From Legionella steigerwaltii (GTDB taxonomy: Bacteria; Pseudomonadota; Gammaproteobacteria; Legionellales; Legionellaceae), in the NCBI RefSeq assembly GCF_001468065.1, contig NZ_LNYZ01000003.1, positions 48,921 to 112,920 of the forward strand: DNA of 64,000 nucleotides, in the 5' to 3' direction. The notes under the pieces are model-generated. The model was not told where the DNA came from, did not search any database, and saw nothing but the letters and a program-made list of their open reading frames with translations. A program made the translations under genes and the position numbers. The stretch's first letter is position 1; the number at the start of each line of letters is the position of its first letter. Positions 43,880-53,574 of this stretch are shown here, piece by piece.

Positions 43880-45439
43880 ATGACAAAAGTTACAGGTCCC
43901 CAAAACGGTAAGTTTATTACTGCAAGTTTTGACTCAAAAGATAAAAAAAATAATAGTAAAAGCCGCTTTCCCTCATTAAAGACTACAAAAGATTTAGCTC
44001 TTTTAAGTATTGCAGGAAATGAATACTGCAGAGGTGACTTTTTATGTGCTATTGTGCAACAAGCAGTAGCTACGCATCAAACTGAGCCGGGGTATTCTGG
44101 TGTTAAAGGTAAAACAACATTTTTAATTGCTGATGAAATTTATTGGCATAATCTCTCCGGAACATCTGATTCTGAAAGCGATGAGCTTAAACAGAAAGCT
44201 CGAGAGTTGGGTGAGAAATATTTCGAAGAGAATTTAGGTGCTTTCTTGGCTCCTTTGGGTCTTACTCCTGAGAAATTTAATGACAACTACTGCACTAAAT
44301 CGATGGATGAAAAAATTGCAGTTATCAATCAATTAGCTGCAGATCAAGGAAAGAATTTTGAGATTGTTCGTTGGCATACATGGGTGGATCAAAAGAATTT
44401 TAAAAAAACAGTAACCGAAATACTGCCTCTTTACAGCTCAGTAACTGGCCTTAAGTTGCCTCTTGAGAAGTCAGTAGAAGAGTTTGCTACCCGCCATACT
44501 GGAGAAGGAGGCGATCCTCAGTTGTGGAGTACTCGCTCTCGAGGCTATCTGACTGAAGAAAGTCCTTCCATTATGTTGTTAGCGTCCACCCTAGGTTATA
44601 ATTTTATTATTTACCCAGGTAGTATTCTCCCACCATTTGTTGCAACCAAAGAATACTTTGTTGTTGAAAAGCATGCTCCACACATTGAAAAAGGTATGAA
44701 TGTAGAAGATAAGTGTTTTCATGATAAACATAGTATTCACGTTGATAATCCTTTTTTACTCGCCAATTGGCTGGAAGTGAATTTTAAAAGAAGTCATGAA
44801 AATTTAGCTATTGCACGGGAAAAAAATGTAAAAGAAGAGAAAAGGAAAGCGGAAGAAATCGACGAAGTTACAAAAGTTCAGCAAACTCCTAATCCTACAA
44901 AAACAGAGAGTTATAGTAGTGCGGTTTCTTTTTTCTCTCCCAAAAGAGATAAAACGATTGGTTCTCGCGCAGCGATATGTCCCGCATTAACGAGTTCTAA
45001 AGGTGAAGGAGCCGCGCCTTCTCAGAGTGAAAAAGTAGGAATGACTCTTGAGTGCATGCCTTCGAAGAATGAAAAAATAGAAATGACTCTTGAGCTTATA
45101 CCTTCGGAGGGTGAAAATGAAATGGTTCTTAAGCGCATACATCCAAGAAAACTAACTCCTTCAGAGATTAGTGGAAAAGAACTTGCTTCTTCAATAACTA
45201 CAGGGATTAGCCGCGCTATTCAGAAAGAACTTCTATCTAAAAAGGATCAAGCCGTAGAATCAAACGCAACTCCTCTGACTCAAATATGGGAGGGTATTAC
45301 TAAAGGAGTTTTGGCAGCGGACCTTCCTGTGTCGGAGAAAATTGGATTTTTGACAGAACTTGTTGGCGGTTTTATGGATCGACAAGTTAGCGAGGAGGAG
45401 GCGACAGCTTATCCAAAGTTAACGGCCAAAAGAGCCTAA
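43880..45439 (+). CDS. Cyclodipeptide-synthase-like protein (XYP type) with repeat tail
   Basis: The first 300 residues look like a tRNA-dependent cyclodipeptide synthase, which joins two aminoacyl residues taken from aminoacyl-tRNAs. The putative catalytic Ser is S43 in LALLSIAGNEYCRGDFL. A strand-helix FLIADEIYWHN follows at 81-91, then Y223-x-x-x-E227 in RGYLTEESPS and Y245-P246 in NFIIYPGSILPP, the XYP-subfamily signature. Residues 382-424 hold three 14-residue repeats with the pattern EKxxMTLExxPS, and the tail of about 215 residues is extra relative to known CDPSs. The last 20 residues (VSEEEATAYPKLTAKRA) are glutamate-rich and basic-ended, as in Dot/Icm substrates. Family assignment is inference by motif. 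No tailoring oxidase or cyclodipeptide-modifying gene adjoins it. Confidence 0.5.
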   Translation: MTKVTGPQNGKFITASFDSKDKKNNSKSRFPSLKTTKDLALLSIAGNEYCRGDFLCAIVQQAVATHQTEPGYSGVKGKTTFLIADEIYWHNLSGTSDSESDELKQKARELGEKYFEENLGAFLAPLGLTPEKFNDNYCTKSMDEKIAVINQLAADQGKNFEIVRWHTWVDQKNFKKTVTEILPLYSSVTGLKLPLEKSVEEFATRHTGEGGDPQLWSTRSRGYLTEESPSIMLLASTLGYNFIIYPGSILPPFVATKEYFVVEKHAPHIEKGMNVEDKCFHDKHSIHVDNPFLLANWLEVNFKRSHENLAIAREKNVKEEKRKAEEIDEVTKVQQTPNPTKTESYSSAVSFFSPKRDKTIGSRAAICPALTSSKGEGAAPSQSEKVGMTLECMPSKNEKIEMTLELIPSEGENEMVLKRIHPRKLTPSEISGKELASSITTGISRAIQKELLSKKDQAVESNATPLTQIWEGITKGVLAADLPVSEKIGFLTELVGGFMDRQVSEEEATAYPKLTAKRA

Positions 45440-45470
45440 GCCCATATCAAAACGACATATGGGCTTTTCT
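45438..45470 (+). terminator. Rho-independent terminator after the CDPS-like gene
   Basis: AAGCCCATAT (45438-45447) pairs with ATATGGGCTT (45457-45466) around a 9-base loop, and TTTTCT follows. The stop codon of the CDPS-like gene lies in the 5' arm. It may also help terminate the converging DUF945 gene. Confidence 0.85.
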
Positions 45471-45519
45471 GTAATATCAAAATAAACTCATTATTCGATA
45501 AAACAAACGAATCACCAAA

Positions 45520-46932
45520 TTATTTCAGCATATCGGGGTTAAAAACCTGTCCATTTACCATAATTTTTTGGTTTTCTAATTTAAACGTGAAGACATAATC
45601 ATTGCCTTCAATCTTTAAAAAACCTTTACTGACTAAATCCTGTAGTATTTTATCTGCTTTTTTATCCGGATCATTATCAGGATTTGTTAAGATTTGTGTT
45701 GCACTCGTAGTTGGCGTGGGTGACGTTACTGGATTTGATTGAGTATTATCATTGGAAGAATCGTTCTTAAATGATGCCACCAAAAGTGTTTTTACAGTGA
45801 CAATCGGTGCTTTAAAGGATCCTTCACCTTGTAGTTTTTGCATGACCTGAGATAAATCACTATTCTCATTTTTGGGTAGTGCTATTTTAAAGTTTCCTTC
45901 AATTTTTCCATCCGGTATATTTAATGTCAATTCAGAAAGCTCTACTACAGCTCCTTTAGACAGGAGTTGGGGCAATCCGTTCGCGAAGGCAAGCCCGATC
46001 ATATTGGGATCACTATTATTTTGCATTATGTTGGATTCTTGCTCATTGATTTTTGCGGCAGCGGCTGGATCAAGATTTCGAAAACTCAAATGTATAACTC
46101 CTGGTCCGTAGTTTTGGTTATTAGCAAACAGCTTTTGTAGCGACAGTTTAAAATCAATGTTCAAGGCTTCATGATCCACACCGGAACGTGCTAGAAAGTC
46201 AAATTCTGTGAGTTCAAATAACTGATTGCCAGCCAGATTGATTGCTATAGAAGGAATATCAAATCGAGAATGTCCTAACCACAACCACTCTTGATAACGT
46301 TTCATTTTAAAATCATAGGTAATTTTACCAATTTTAAAGGTTACATTACTTTGAGGATTTGCAGGATTATTAGCGGCTCCATTTAGCCCCAAGAGTTGTA
46401 AATTACCCTCCATAAGATCAAGATTAGAAGAAACACTAAGTAATGAAGCTAGTCCTTCCCACGTTAGTTGAAAATCTCCTTGATTTTGTCCAATTTTGCC
46501 TTCTATGGCAAAAGAAGGGAGTGTATACCTGAATATGGTTTTATTTAGGTAATTAATAAATGCTTCATAATGCGTTTCAGGTTGCGTTGTAATTACTCCC
46601 ATTCCAAAACGTATGCCATAGTTTGTAAAGATAAATGGCCCATGTTTGATGAGAATAGGAATATCTATATCAAAATCAACCGGTGGTTCTGTTTTGGTGA
46701 CGCCACTTTTATCCGTCGTCGTTTGAGCAGGAATATGCATTTTGACTGATAAGATCGCTTGAGATGAAAACCAGCCGTTGTGGTATTTTTGAAGACGAAT
46801 ATTAAATGCGGAACTTTTAGGTATTGAATTTATATTTTTATTTAAGGTACTTTTAATTGTAAAACCAAGGGCATAATAAGCCACAAGAATAAGTACTACC
46901 AAAAATACGAGGAAACCGGTCCATTTTTTCAT
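45520..46932 (-). CDS. DUF945 family protein (YdgA-like)
   Basis: The 470-residue protein has an N-terminal membrane anchor (TGFLVFLVVLILVAYYALGF, about 5-24) and a long periplasmic region rich in beta strands. KYHNGWFSSQAILSVKM and YGIRFGMGVITTQPET match the DUF945/YdgA family, whose role is not established (an Asma-like beta-rich periplasmic protein is a reasonable picture). A Ser/Thr/Pro-rich linker (SNPVTSPTPTTSATQILT) precedes the last 40 residues. The gene converges on the CDPS-like gene across a terminator. Confidence 0.8.
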   Translation of the reverse strand: MKKWTGFLVFLVVLILVAYYALGFTIKSTLNKNINSIPKSSAFNIRLQKYHNGWFSSQAILSVKMHIPAQTTTDKSGVTKTEPPVDFDIDIPILIKHGPFIFTNYGIRFGMGVITTQPETHYEAFINYLNKTIFRYTLPSFAIEGKIGQNQGDFQLTWEGLASLLSVSSNLDLMEGNLQLLGLNGAANNPANPQSNVTFKIGKITYDFKMKRYQEWLWLGHSRFDIPSIAINLAGNQLFELTEFDFLARSGVDHEALNIDFKLSLQKLFANNQNYGPGVIHLSFRNLDPAAAAKINEQESNIMQNNSDPNMIGLAFANGLPQLLSKGAVVELSELTLNIPDGKIEGNFKIALPKNENSDLSQVMQKLQGEGSFKAPIVTVKTLLVASFKNDSSNDNTQSNPVTSPTPTTSATQILTNPDNDPDKKADKILQDLVSKGFLKIEGNDYVFTFKLENQKIMVNGQVFNPDMLK

Positions 46933-47108
46933 GATTATTCTTATTTAAAATTCCTTTTCATATTATGTAGCTTAAAAATTTTATTTTGTAAAATAAATAG
47001 ATATTTATCTTTTTAAAGTTATGCCTGCCAATAACTCTCTAGGGAGATTTTGGATATTCTATGAATAGATACTATTATTTTAATAATTAATATACTTTTA
47101 AGGGTAAT

Positions 47109-49151
47109 ATGGACTTCCCGGGCATTAAGAGCGATCAAATAGAACATAAGCTTATAGCCGAGTCATATAAAAAATTTTATGTTTTAATTATTGCCGATTT
47201 TTTTGCAACCATCTTCTTTGCCGCTATTATTTGGCAACAAGTGAATAACAAACTCCCAATCGTCATATGGGTCTTGGTGATGTTCCTTTTCAACCATGTA
47301 TTAAGAAGTTTATTTTTATTTCAGTATTATCGTCGAGAAAAATTAGATGGTTTACTTCACCCAGCGTTTTGGAAAAAATATTTTATAGTGAATAACCTCC
47401 AATCAGGTATTCTATGGGCTTTAGGGGGCTTTCTGTTTTTCTATGTAAATGATCCGCTGCATCGCATGGCAATTTTTGTTTATCTCATTGGTCTACTTGG
47501 AGCACCTGCGGCTAAATTATTAACAATGCATAGCGCTTATATCGCTTTTATGATACCAATTTGGTTGCTCTTGCTTTTTTTATCTGTATCCATTGCACCC
47601 TCATTATCGCTTGTCTTATTTCTCGCGACATTGCTTTTTGTGGTTACATTGCTCTATAGCACGACACAAGTAAGTCAATTTCTAATGAAATCAATTTACC
47701 TGGAAATATACAGCTCAAATCTCTTATCTGATTTAAGACGCAGCGAAGAGAGCTTTCGCAATACTATTGAAAATGCGCCAATCGGCATGGCTATTGTTTC
47801 ACCTGCAGGAAAATGTATTCATGCGAATCGCACCCTGCAAGAGATCTTAGGATACAGTGACGAAGAGTTGCATAGTAAAGATATGCTGGAAATCACGTAC
47901 CCTGATGATGTAGCTATGACTCGAGATGCCATGAATAAACTTCTTCAAGGTAAATTGCGTATTTCTCATATGGAAAAACGTTATGTTCGAAAAGACGGCA
48001 GTATTATTTGGGGAATGGTTAGTTCGAGCCTAATACGTGATGAACAAGGAGAACCAATCAATTTTATTATGCAAATGAAGGATGTAAGTGATCGCATACA
48101 AAATGAGGAAAAAATGCGACAGTTGAATGAAAAAACAATGGAAACTTTAAATGAATTAAAATTATTAGAGCATGACGAAAGTTTATTAAATAAACTAAAT
48201 CGTTCATTACAAATTTGCATTACAGCTGAAGAAGCTTATCCACGCATCAATTTAATTGCGCAAGATTTATTTCCTGACCTAGGCGGTGGTTTATCAATCT
48301 ACAATAAAACAATCAAACAAATGGAAACGGTAGTTCAATGGGGTAGGGAAGAATTATTACCCAACGTATTTCTTCCTATGGACTGCTTTTCAATTCGTGA
48401 GGCAACCACTAATGTGGTTGACGATCCCAATAAATCAGTGCCTTGTTCCCATTATAAAACACCTCCTCAGGGAGGGTATATGGCATTACCACTTATGGTG
48501 CAAAATGAATTAATCGGTGTTATCCACCTGTTAGCACCAAAAGGGAAGAAATTAACACAACACCAGCAAGACATGGCTAATTCTTTTGGGAATATTGTGA
48601 AGCTTGCCATTGCTAATATTAACCTGCGTGTGTCATTGAGTGAGTTGTCTTTACATGACCCATTAACTAATTTATATAATCGACGTTATTTAAATGATAT
48701 TTTATCACGGGAATTAATTCGAATTGCTCGAGAAAAAAAGACATTATGCGTCGCGATGTTGGATATCGATAATTTCAAGAAATTTAATGATACTTACAGC
48801 CATTTAGCGGGAGATGAGTTACTCAAAGCGATAGGAAAATTATTAAAGGATAGCTTCCGTGAAAGCGACATTTCTGTACGTTTCGGTGGAGAGGAGTTTG
48901 TTGTTGTATTGTTGAATACGACCTTAAACAATGCTGTGAGTAAAATGGATGACCTTCGTGAAAAGATAAAAAATATATCAATATATTTTAAAGGCAACTC
49001 ATTGAATCACATTACCATTTCAATTGGCGTCGCAGAAGCACTAATACATGGTGCTTCCATTGAAGAAATAATAAAGGCCGCTGACCATGCACTTTATGCT
49101 GCAAAACAGGCTGGTAAAGATAGAGTTATAGCCTACAGCCATAACTCATAA
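47109..49151 (+). CDS. Membrane PAS-GAF-GGDEF diguanylate cyclase
   Basis: The 680-residue protein should make cyclic di-GMP. Six or so N-terminal membrane helices (about 25-205) are followed by a short coiled coil, a PAS domain (about 215-335, FRNTIENAPIGMAIVSPAGK), a GAF domain (about 350-520) and a GGDEF domain (525-680). The active-site motif is VRFGGEEFVVVL. The inhibitory I-site is present as RESD, five residues before GGEEF. The catalytic region begins LHDPLTNLYNRRYLNDIL, as usual. No EAL domain is present, so synthesis rather than hydrolysis is expected. The I-site predicts product feedback. Confidence 0.92.
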   Translation: MDFPGIKSDQIEHKLIAESYKKFYVLIIADFFATIFFAAIIWQQVNNKLPIVIWVLVMFLFNHVLRSLFLFQYYRREKLDGLLHPAFWKKYFIVNNLQSGILWALGGFLFFYVNDPLHRMAIFVYLIGLLGAPAAKLLTMHSAYIAFMIPIWLLLLFLSVSIAPSLSLVLFLATLLFVVTLLYSTTQVSQFLMKSIYLEIYSSNLLSDLRRSEESFRNTIENAPIGMAIVSPAGKCIHANRTLQEILGYSDEELHSKDMLEITYPDDVAMTRDAMNKLLQGKLRISHMEKRYVRKDGSIIWGMVSSSLIRDEQGEPINFIMQMKDVSDRIQNEEKMRQLNEKTMETLNELKLLEHDESLLNKLNRSLQICITAEEAYPRINLIAQDLFPDLGGGLSIYNKTIKQMETVVQWGREELLPNVFLPMDCFSIREATTNVVDDPNKSVPCSHYKTPPQGGYMALPLMVQNELIGVIHLLAPKGKKLTQHQQDMANSFGNIVKLAIANINLRVSLSELSLHDPLTNLYNRRYLNDILSRELIRIAREKKTLCVAMLDIDNFKKFNDTYSHLAGDELLKAIGKLLKDSFRESDISVRFGGEEFVVVLLNTTLNNAVSKMDDLREKIKNISIYFKGNSLNHITISIGVAEALIHGASIEEIIKAADHALYAAKQAGKDRVIAYSHNS

Positions 49152-49179
49152 TCCAAACTCCAAAATTTTGAACATGAGG

Positions 49180-49327
49180 CTAGGGTCTGTTTACATTTCT
49201 ACTATCTTGGCCAAACTATCCTGCTTTTCTGCGCTCCGATGCTCACATCCTCCATGCATGCTGCGCTTCGGTACTCGAAAACCAGGGCTATTTTGACTCA
49301 AGCTAGCGAATTGTAAATAGCCCCTAG
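49180..49327. mobile_element. MITE-like 148-bp element with 16-bp inverted ends
   Basis: The ends CTAGGGTCTGTTTACA (49180-49195) and TGTAAATAGCCCCTAG (49312-49327) are inverted repeats matching at 14 of 16 positions. The inside has no ORF but holds GCGCTCCGATGCTCACATC and CTGCGCTTCGGTACTCG, which look like parts of a repeated cassette. The right end contributes the stop codon of the 49324 gene. No target duplication was identified. Confidence 0.6.
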
Positions 49328-51027
49328 TTAAAAACGGATCTATTCTCGATGCTTGCTGAATTTTTGAGTTCTTCCTGGTAAGTTTGCATTAGAAGCGCTC
49401 TTATTTCAGGACTTGGAACATTGGTAATCGCCCCATTGGCTAACTGTTCTCCGATAAAGTGAATTAAGTTGTTAAGCGTCTCCTGAATCTTTTTATTATC
49501 ACTCATTAAAAGACTTTCTAACTGGATAGTTAATTCTTCTATTGCCTGGTTAAAACAATTTCTTACTTCTGATATCTGAATGGTTGTGGGTATAGGGCTT
49601 CGAGGTTTTTGGCTATAGTGCTCATATGATCCAAGCAGTTGCCTGTGTTGCAAGGGTAAGTCTTTTAATTTCATATTGGCTCTATGGTGCTTAGGATCCA
49701 TTTTAATCACCTGTTGATATAGATCAAAAGCTAATACAATTGCATTTTGTTTTTGAACTCTTCGTGCTTGATATCTAGAGAAGAAGTCGGATATCAAACA
49801 GAGCAAATTTGCTAAAAATTTTGGATTGGTGGAGTCAGTTGTTATTTTTTTTAGTGCTGTTTGTAAGGCTCGACTGTGCGGTAATTCATCTACTGGTTGT
49901 TGAGAGGGGAGAACAAAAAATCGATGCGGAGAGCTTATGGTAGAAGATTGAGCTGCAACGGATTGGTTCCCTGAACTCATTAACTGCTTGGCAGTTGGCA
50001 TAGAAAGAGGAACATAATGGGCAGGTGTAGAATCTATTAGCATATCTACACCGTCTGGATTTGGAGCCGGATCTTCAAATTCATCCACGGTTAAATCGAT
50101 CTCTAATTTCCCTTCATCTATACTCATATCCTTATTTCCTGATTCATTTAATTCTTCTTCCTCTTCCTCGGTTCCATTTTTTTTCTCTTCTTGAGGCATT
50201 AGTTTAATTAAATCACGCAGATCATCCAGGATGGGATTTTCTTTTTCTTCATCATCGAGCGTAGCATATAAGGTCTGACATTCTAGAGTCAGTCCATCGA
50301 TATTCTGACCATTAACAACAGCTAATCTTACAACGTAACTGAGTAACTCAAGCCTTTGCAAGGGGAATTCCATTGGTTCTTCCAAGAGTTTATGATGTTT
50401 AATATATGTGGACATTATTTGAAGATTATCTCTAGCCCCTGTTTTTTTATATTGACGTTCAAGTAAATTTAAATAGCCTAAACTGCTTGAGAGATCGGGG
50501 CTTGCTTTTGTTTTGATCTGAAAATTAATGGCTCTATTCATCCACTCAATCGCTTTTGAAAGTGTCTCTTGTGACTGAGTAAGAATTGTTTCTTCGTCTT
50601 CATTTTCTTCGAGCTGATCCACTAGCTCATCACTTACTTCCTCACAAACAGTAGCAAGCAATGCATTAGTGCGCATAACTACCTCTTCCTGATTGCTAAA
50701 GAGGTGAGGTGGGCCTTCAACATGTTCTTTATATACTAACTCCATTTCATGCAACATACCGGGAATATCAAGCCAATACTTAGCAACAGCATCGAAGTTC
50801 GAATTTTGGGCTTCAAGGCGGATGAGTATCAGTTTGGTACGTAAAACTTCGGAAAGTACATAAACTAAAGCATCATAAAAATCAGTATGTTGAAAACTAT
50901 TAGAAGCAGCATGTAAATACAGCGTTTTTAATGCTTCTGAATAATGATTATGTGCTTCTTCATATTTTTGTTCGTTAGACGCTTTGTCGCCCTGTTGTTG
51001 CCTGAAGGTATTAAAATAGAATCCCAT
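49324..51027 (-). CDS. Hypothetical protein (567 aa), TPR-like N-terminus
   Basis: I do not recognise a family. The 567-residue protein is soluble. Residues 12-40 (QGDKASNEQKYEEAHNHYSE) resemble a tetratricopeptide repeat, and a second helical repeat-like part lies at about 395-470. The middle (about 265-380) is acidic and low-complexity (EEKKNGTEEEEEELNESGN), probably disordered. There is no signal peptide. The last codons lie in the inverted repeat of the 49180 element, so the natural C-terminus may have been altered. An effector role is possible but unproven. Confidence 0.6.
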   Translation of the reverse strand: MGFYFNTFRQQQGDKASNEQKYEEAHNHYSEALKTLYLHAASNSFQHTDFYDALVYVLSEVLRTKLILIRLEAQNSNFDAVAKYWLDIPGMLHEMELVYKEHVEGPPHLFSNQEEVVMRTNALLATVCEEVSDELVDQLEENEDEETILTQSQETLSKAIEWMNRAINFQIKTKASPDLSSSLGYLNLLERQYKKTGARDNLQIMSTYIKHHKLLEEPMEFPLQRLELLSYVVRLAVVNGQNIDGLTLECQTLYATLDDEEKENPILDDLRDLIKLMPQEEKKNGTEEEEEELNESGNKDMSIDEGKLEIDLTVDEFEDPAPNPDGVDMLIDSTPAHYVPLSMPTAKQLMSSGNQSVAAQSSTISSPHRFFVLPSQQPVDELPHSRALQTALKKITTDSTNPKFLANLLCLISDFFSRYQARRVQKQNAIVLAFDLYQQVIKMDPKHHRANMKLKDLPLQHRQLLGSYEHYSQKPRSPIPTTIQISEVRNCFNQAIEELTIQLESLLMSDNKKIQETLNNLIHFIGEQLANGAITNVPSPEIRALLMQTYQEELKNSASIENRSVFN

Positions 51028-51370
51028 AATGGTTACCTGAAAAAAAAAGATTATTGTAACTAAGAGATTTTTTTATTCAACAAGTAAATATATATGGCAA
51101 ACAACAACAAAGGTTATGGGAGGCCGGACTACTTGTTTAGGTGAACGTGTGCGCGCCCGAAAAGGCATTAACTCTGGCAAACTTGGAGGGGAAAAAGAGT
51201 GTCAAATAAAGAAAAAGTATGAAACTTTTTTTACGCATGCCTGATGTGTACCTTACTCATTTTTGAGAACACTATTAACCCAAAATAGTTCTTTGATTTA
51301 AGAAGAGTCAATTGAAATTGAGGTAGAAGTACCAAAAAGATATTTTGATACTTCTCCTCTTATTTAAGTA
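51028..51370. other. 343-base spacer with a copy of the 2308 element end
   Basis: The spacer lies between two reverse-strand genes. At 51141-51163 it contains GTGAACGTGTGCGCGCCC plus GAAAA, matching the ends of the 2308-2424 element, and a GC-rich AGGCCGGAC just before. In frame it could read LGERVRARKG, the start of many Cro/CI helix-turn-helix proteins, but no domain follows. The rest is AT-rich and featureless. Confidence 0.4.
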
Positions 51371-51970
51371 TTACTTAAGGTAGGAAAACTTTGGATCATC
51401 CCTATGATCTGCTAAAAATGGCTTTTGAACAATTGAAGCAATCGTTGCTACATCGTCTTTCATAATACTTTTAGCACAGGAGTTAATGGTGTATTTGGCT
51501 AAGATATTTGAATCCTTTTCATCGAGGGCAGTAGAGTGTTTATTCCTTGATATTTCAGATATTAAAGTCGAAAGTTCACCAGTGCCACGACGTAGAGATT
51601 CTCGCAGGTAGGCTGATGCAATGGGCTGTTCTTTTTTAATCTGCGATTGATAATATGCTAAAATTACGCTAATACCATCTTTTACTTTGCAAACGTCGCC
51701 ATATAAAGTTGGGTAAGGTTTTCCATCGTCTACAGCTTTTTGCAGTCTATTAAAGCGTGCATCCAAATCGTCAATAAATTCTTGATTATTGGGGACTCTT
51801 GAATTTTGAAGAGCATGGGAGGTTAGGACACTTCTTTCAACGTTAACTAATTGTTTAAAACGGAATAATATTCCAGATATATCATCCAGATCCTGAGTGG
51901 TGCTTAATATATCAAAGGCTTCTTCGCTCGTTTTGGGAATAGGTTGTGGTTTAAAATGTTTCGATTTCAT
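51371..51970 (-). CDS. Hypothetical protein (199 aa)
   Basis: The protein is soluble, helical and of unknown family. Lysines and prolines open it (MKSKHFKPQPIPKTSEEAFD), and helices with ILFRFKQLVNVERSVLTSHA and YGDVCKVKDGISVILAYYQ follow. No signal peptide, membrane segment or motif stands out. Its position between effector-like genes fits a Legionella-specific protein. It has its own upstream region of 250 bases. Confidence 0.55.
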   Translation of the reverse strand: MKSKHFKPQPIPKTSEEAFDILSTTQDLDDISGILFRFKQLVNVERSVLTSHALQNSRVPNNQEFIDDLDARFNRLQKAVDDGKPYPTLYGDVCKVKDGISVILAYYQSQIKKEQPIASAYLRESLRRGTGELSTLISEISRNKHSTALDEKDSNILAKYTINSCAKSIMKDDVATIASIVQKPFLADHRDDPKFSYLK

Positions 51971-52166
51971 GATGTTATCTCGCTCATTAAGCTTAGTAAT
52001 TAATTAAAGTGCATATATTTTACGGCATAATGCGTTTTTTGTCAAATTTATGAGCATATAGTTTTATATTTGTCCTTTTATTTGAATTAATATATGGTGA
52101 ATTGACACATGAAGAAAATTAAATCATCAGCTTTTTAAGAAACATCAAATTAATGTTGTAACTAAC

Positions 52167-52186
52167 GGTCGGGCCTTGGCCCGACC
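52167..52186. repeat. GGTCGGGCC palindrome, REP-like, copy 2
   Basis: GGTCGGGCC-TT-GGCCCGACC is a 20-bp palindrome close to the stop of the 52222 gene. It is a longer version of the 7223 copy. The same position relative to a reverse-strand gene end suggests either a repeated extragenic element or a shared type of terminator stem. Confidence 0.5.
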
Positions 52187-52221
52187 TCCAATATCTTAAA
52201 TTTTTGTTCAAAATCCCTAAC

Positions 52222-53574
52222 TTAAAAAGGATTCGATAATTGGCAACCTAACCCAAAACAGCCCATGCTGCTGGGGGGAGGATTTTGACAGGTCACTGGC
52301 CCAAAAGTAATTGAAGATGGGGATGCAGTAACTGCAGTGGCTGTTGTGGTACACGATTGTCCACTTGCCGCTGAAGAGACAGTAATTTGAGCTCCTTGGT
52401 AAACCAAGAATTGCGGCCATGGTGTTACGGAATTGATAGCGGGAGATAAGCCAGAATTAGCTGGTATCGTTGCTTTAATTGTTGGATGTTGTCCGGATGG
52501 ATAAGTAATTTGCACCATAAATGAAGGCTGGCTCGGAGGTGTAGTGCCAAATATGGTTAATAGGGTGCCGTTGGTAAATCCCTGGCATCCAGTAGCCGAT
52601 ACCATTGTATTGTTGGGAACCAGTCCTGCTCCTTTTTGAGTACAACCCGAGTCAAAAAGACCATAATTTTGTTCTGCTGCAGGCCCACCTTTTGCGGGTT
52701 CATCATAGGCTTCAAAGGCAAGAACACCTACATTGTATCCAGATGTTTGTACAAAATTACTGGTACCCAGTTGATAAAGCGTTTGGAAGTAAGCAGAAGC
52801 ATTTGCAACGGATGGAGCACATGGTCCAGGAGAGTTACACGCATATCCTGTAGTAGTTCCTGAGGTAGCCCATCCTGTTTCTGCGCTCAATAAAACACGA
52901 CCCGCTGTGTAGAATGGTTGAGGATTAGCCGTTGGTAAAGCAGGAGGCGTGGTTGAACCTACAACCTGGATGTAGTCCCATGCGAGTGAATTAATTAGTT
53001 GCGTTGTCGAACTTAATGGAGGAGTCCATACTGCGGCCGTTGCCGGGGATACACCCCATTGAAAGGGGTAAGGGTCGAATGCTAATGGAGCGGTAGGCGA
53101 ATAAGCGCTAATTAATGTTTGCATGTCCGTAGAAATTGCAGGGCTCGGTGTAACTAAACTTCCACTGAGGACAGCGGAACCTACCGGAGTTGTCAGTCCT
53201 TGAGCGGCAAGTGTTGCTTGCAAAGCCGACACAGCACTCGTTAAATAAGTGACATTTGAGGTTCCTGTACAAGGGGGAACGGTATTACCCGCATTACAAT
53301 AATTTTCATGTCCAGCAAAAACAAGAATGACTGTATTATTGAACACGGTAGGAGTGACGGCTTGAATTACAGCATTTAATGTGGCTTGTGCACAAGGAAT
53401 ATAATTTTGAGCGCCTAAAGGACATCCAGGATAATTAGTATCACTGGGAATCTGTGGGATCACCGCTTCATAAACTACTTTCATTCCCAAAGCGTTTGCT
53501 TGGTTAATAATATCTATCCAACTATAGGGTTCGGTTTGATAGGAGCGAACGGTAGTAAATCCTGCATTTTGCAA
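52222..53574 (-). CDS. GH17-like glycoside hydrolase, no credible start (possibly a pseudogene)
   Basis: The domain is like GH17 beta-1,3-glucanases: SYQTEPYSWIDIINQANALG, GHENYCNAGN (a Glu that could be catalytic), LLSAETGWATSG and FEAYDEPAKG. The only start in the frame is a TTG at 53574. Homology-like sequence (LIGVDYNPNHYTNSYPF, LQNAGFTTVRSYQTE) already begins about 35 codons earlier, and the frame stays open back to a TGA at 53781-53779. No ATG, GTG or signal peptide is present in that stretch. The real N-terminus has probably been lost to a nonsense or frameshift mutation. The C-terminal 100 residues are Ser/Thr/Pro-rich and end in a four-Cys region. Confidence 0.55.
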   Translation of the reverse strand: MQNAGFTTVRSYQTEPYSWIDIINQANALGMKVVYEAVIPQIPSDTNYPGCPLGAQNYIPCAQATLNAVIQAVTPTVFNNTVILVFAGHENYCNAGNTVPPCTGTSNVTYLTSAVSALQATLAAQGLTTPVGSAVLSGSLVTPSPAISTDMQTLISAYSPTAPLAFDPYPFQWGVSPATAAVWTPPLSSTTQLINSLAWDYIQVVGSTTPPALPTANPQPFYTAGRVLLSAETGWATSGTTTGYACNSPGPCAPSVANASAYFQTLYQLGTSNFVQTSGYNVGVLAFEAYDEPAKGGPAAEQNYGLFDSGCTQKGAGLVPNNTMVSATGCQGFTNGTLLTIFGTTPPSQPSFMVQITYPSGQHPTIKATIPANSGLSPAINSVTPWPQFLVYQGAQITVSSAASGQSCTTTATAVTASPSSITFGPVTCQNPPPSSMGCFGLGCQLSNPF

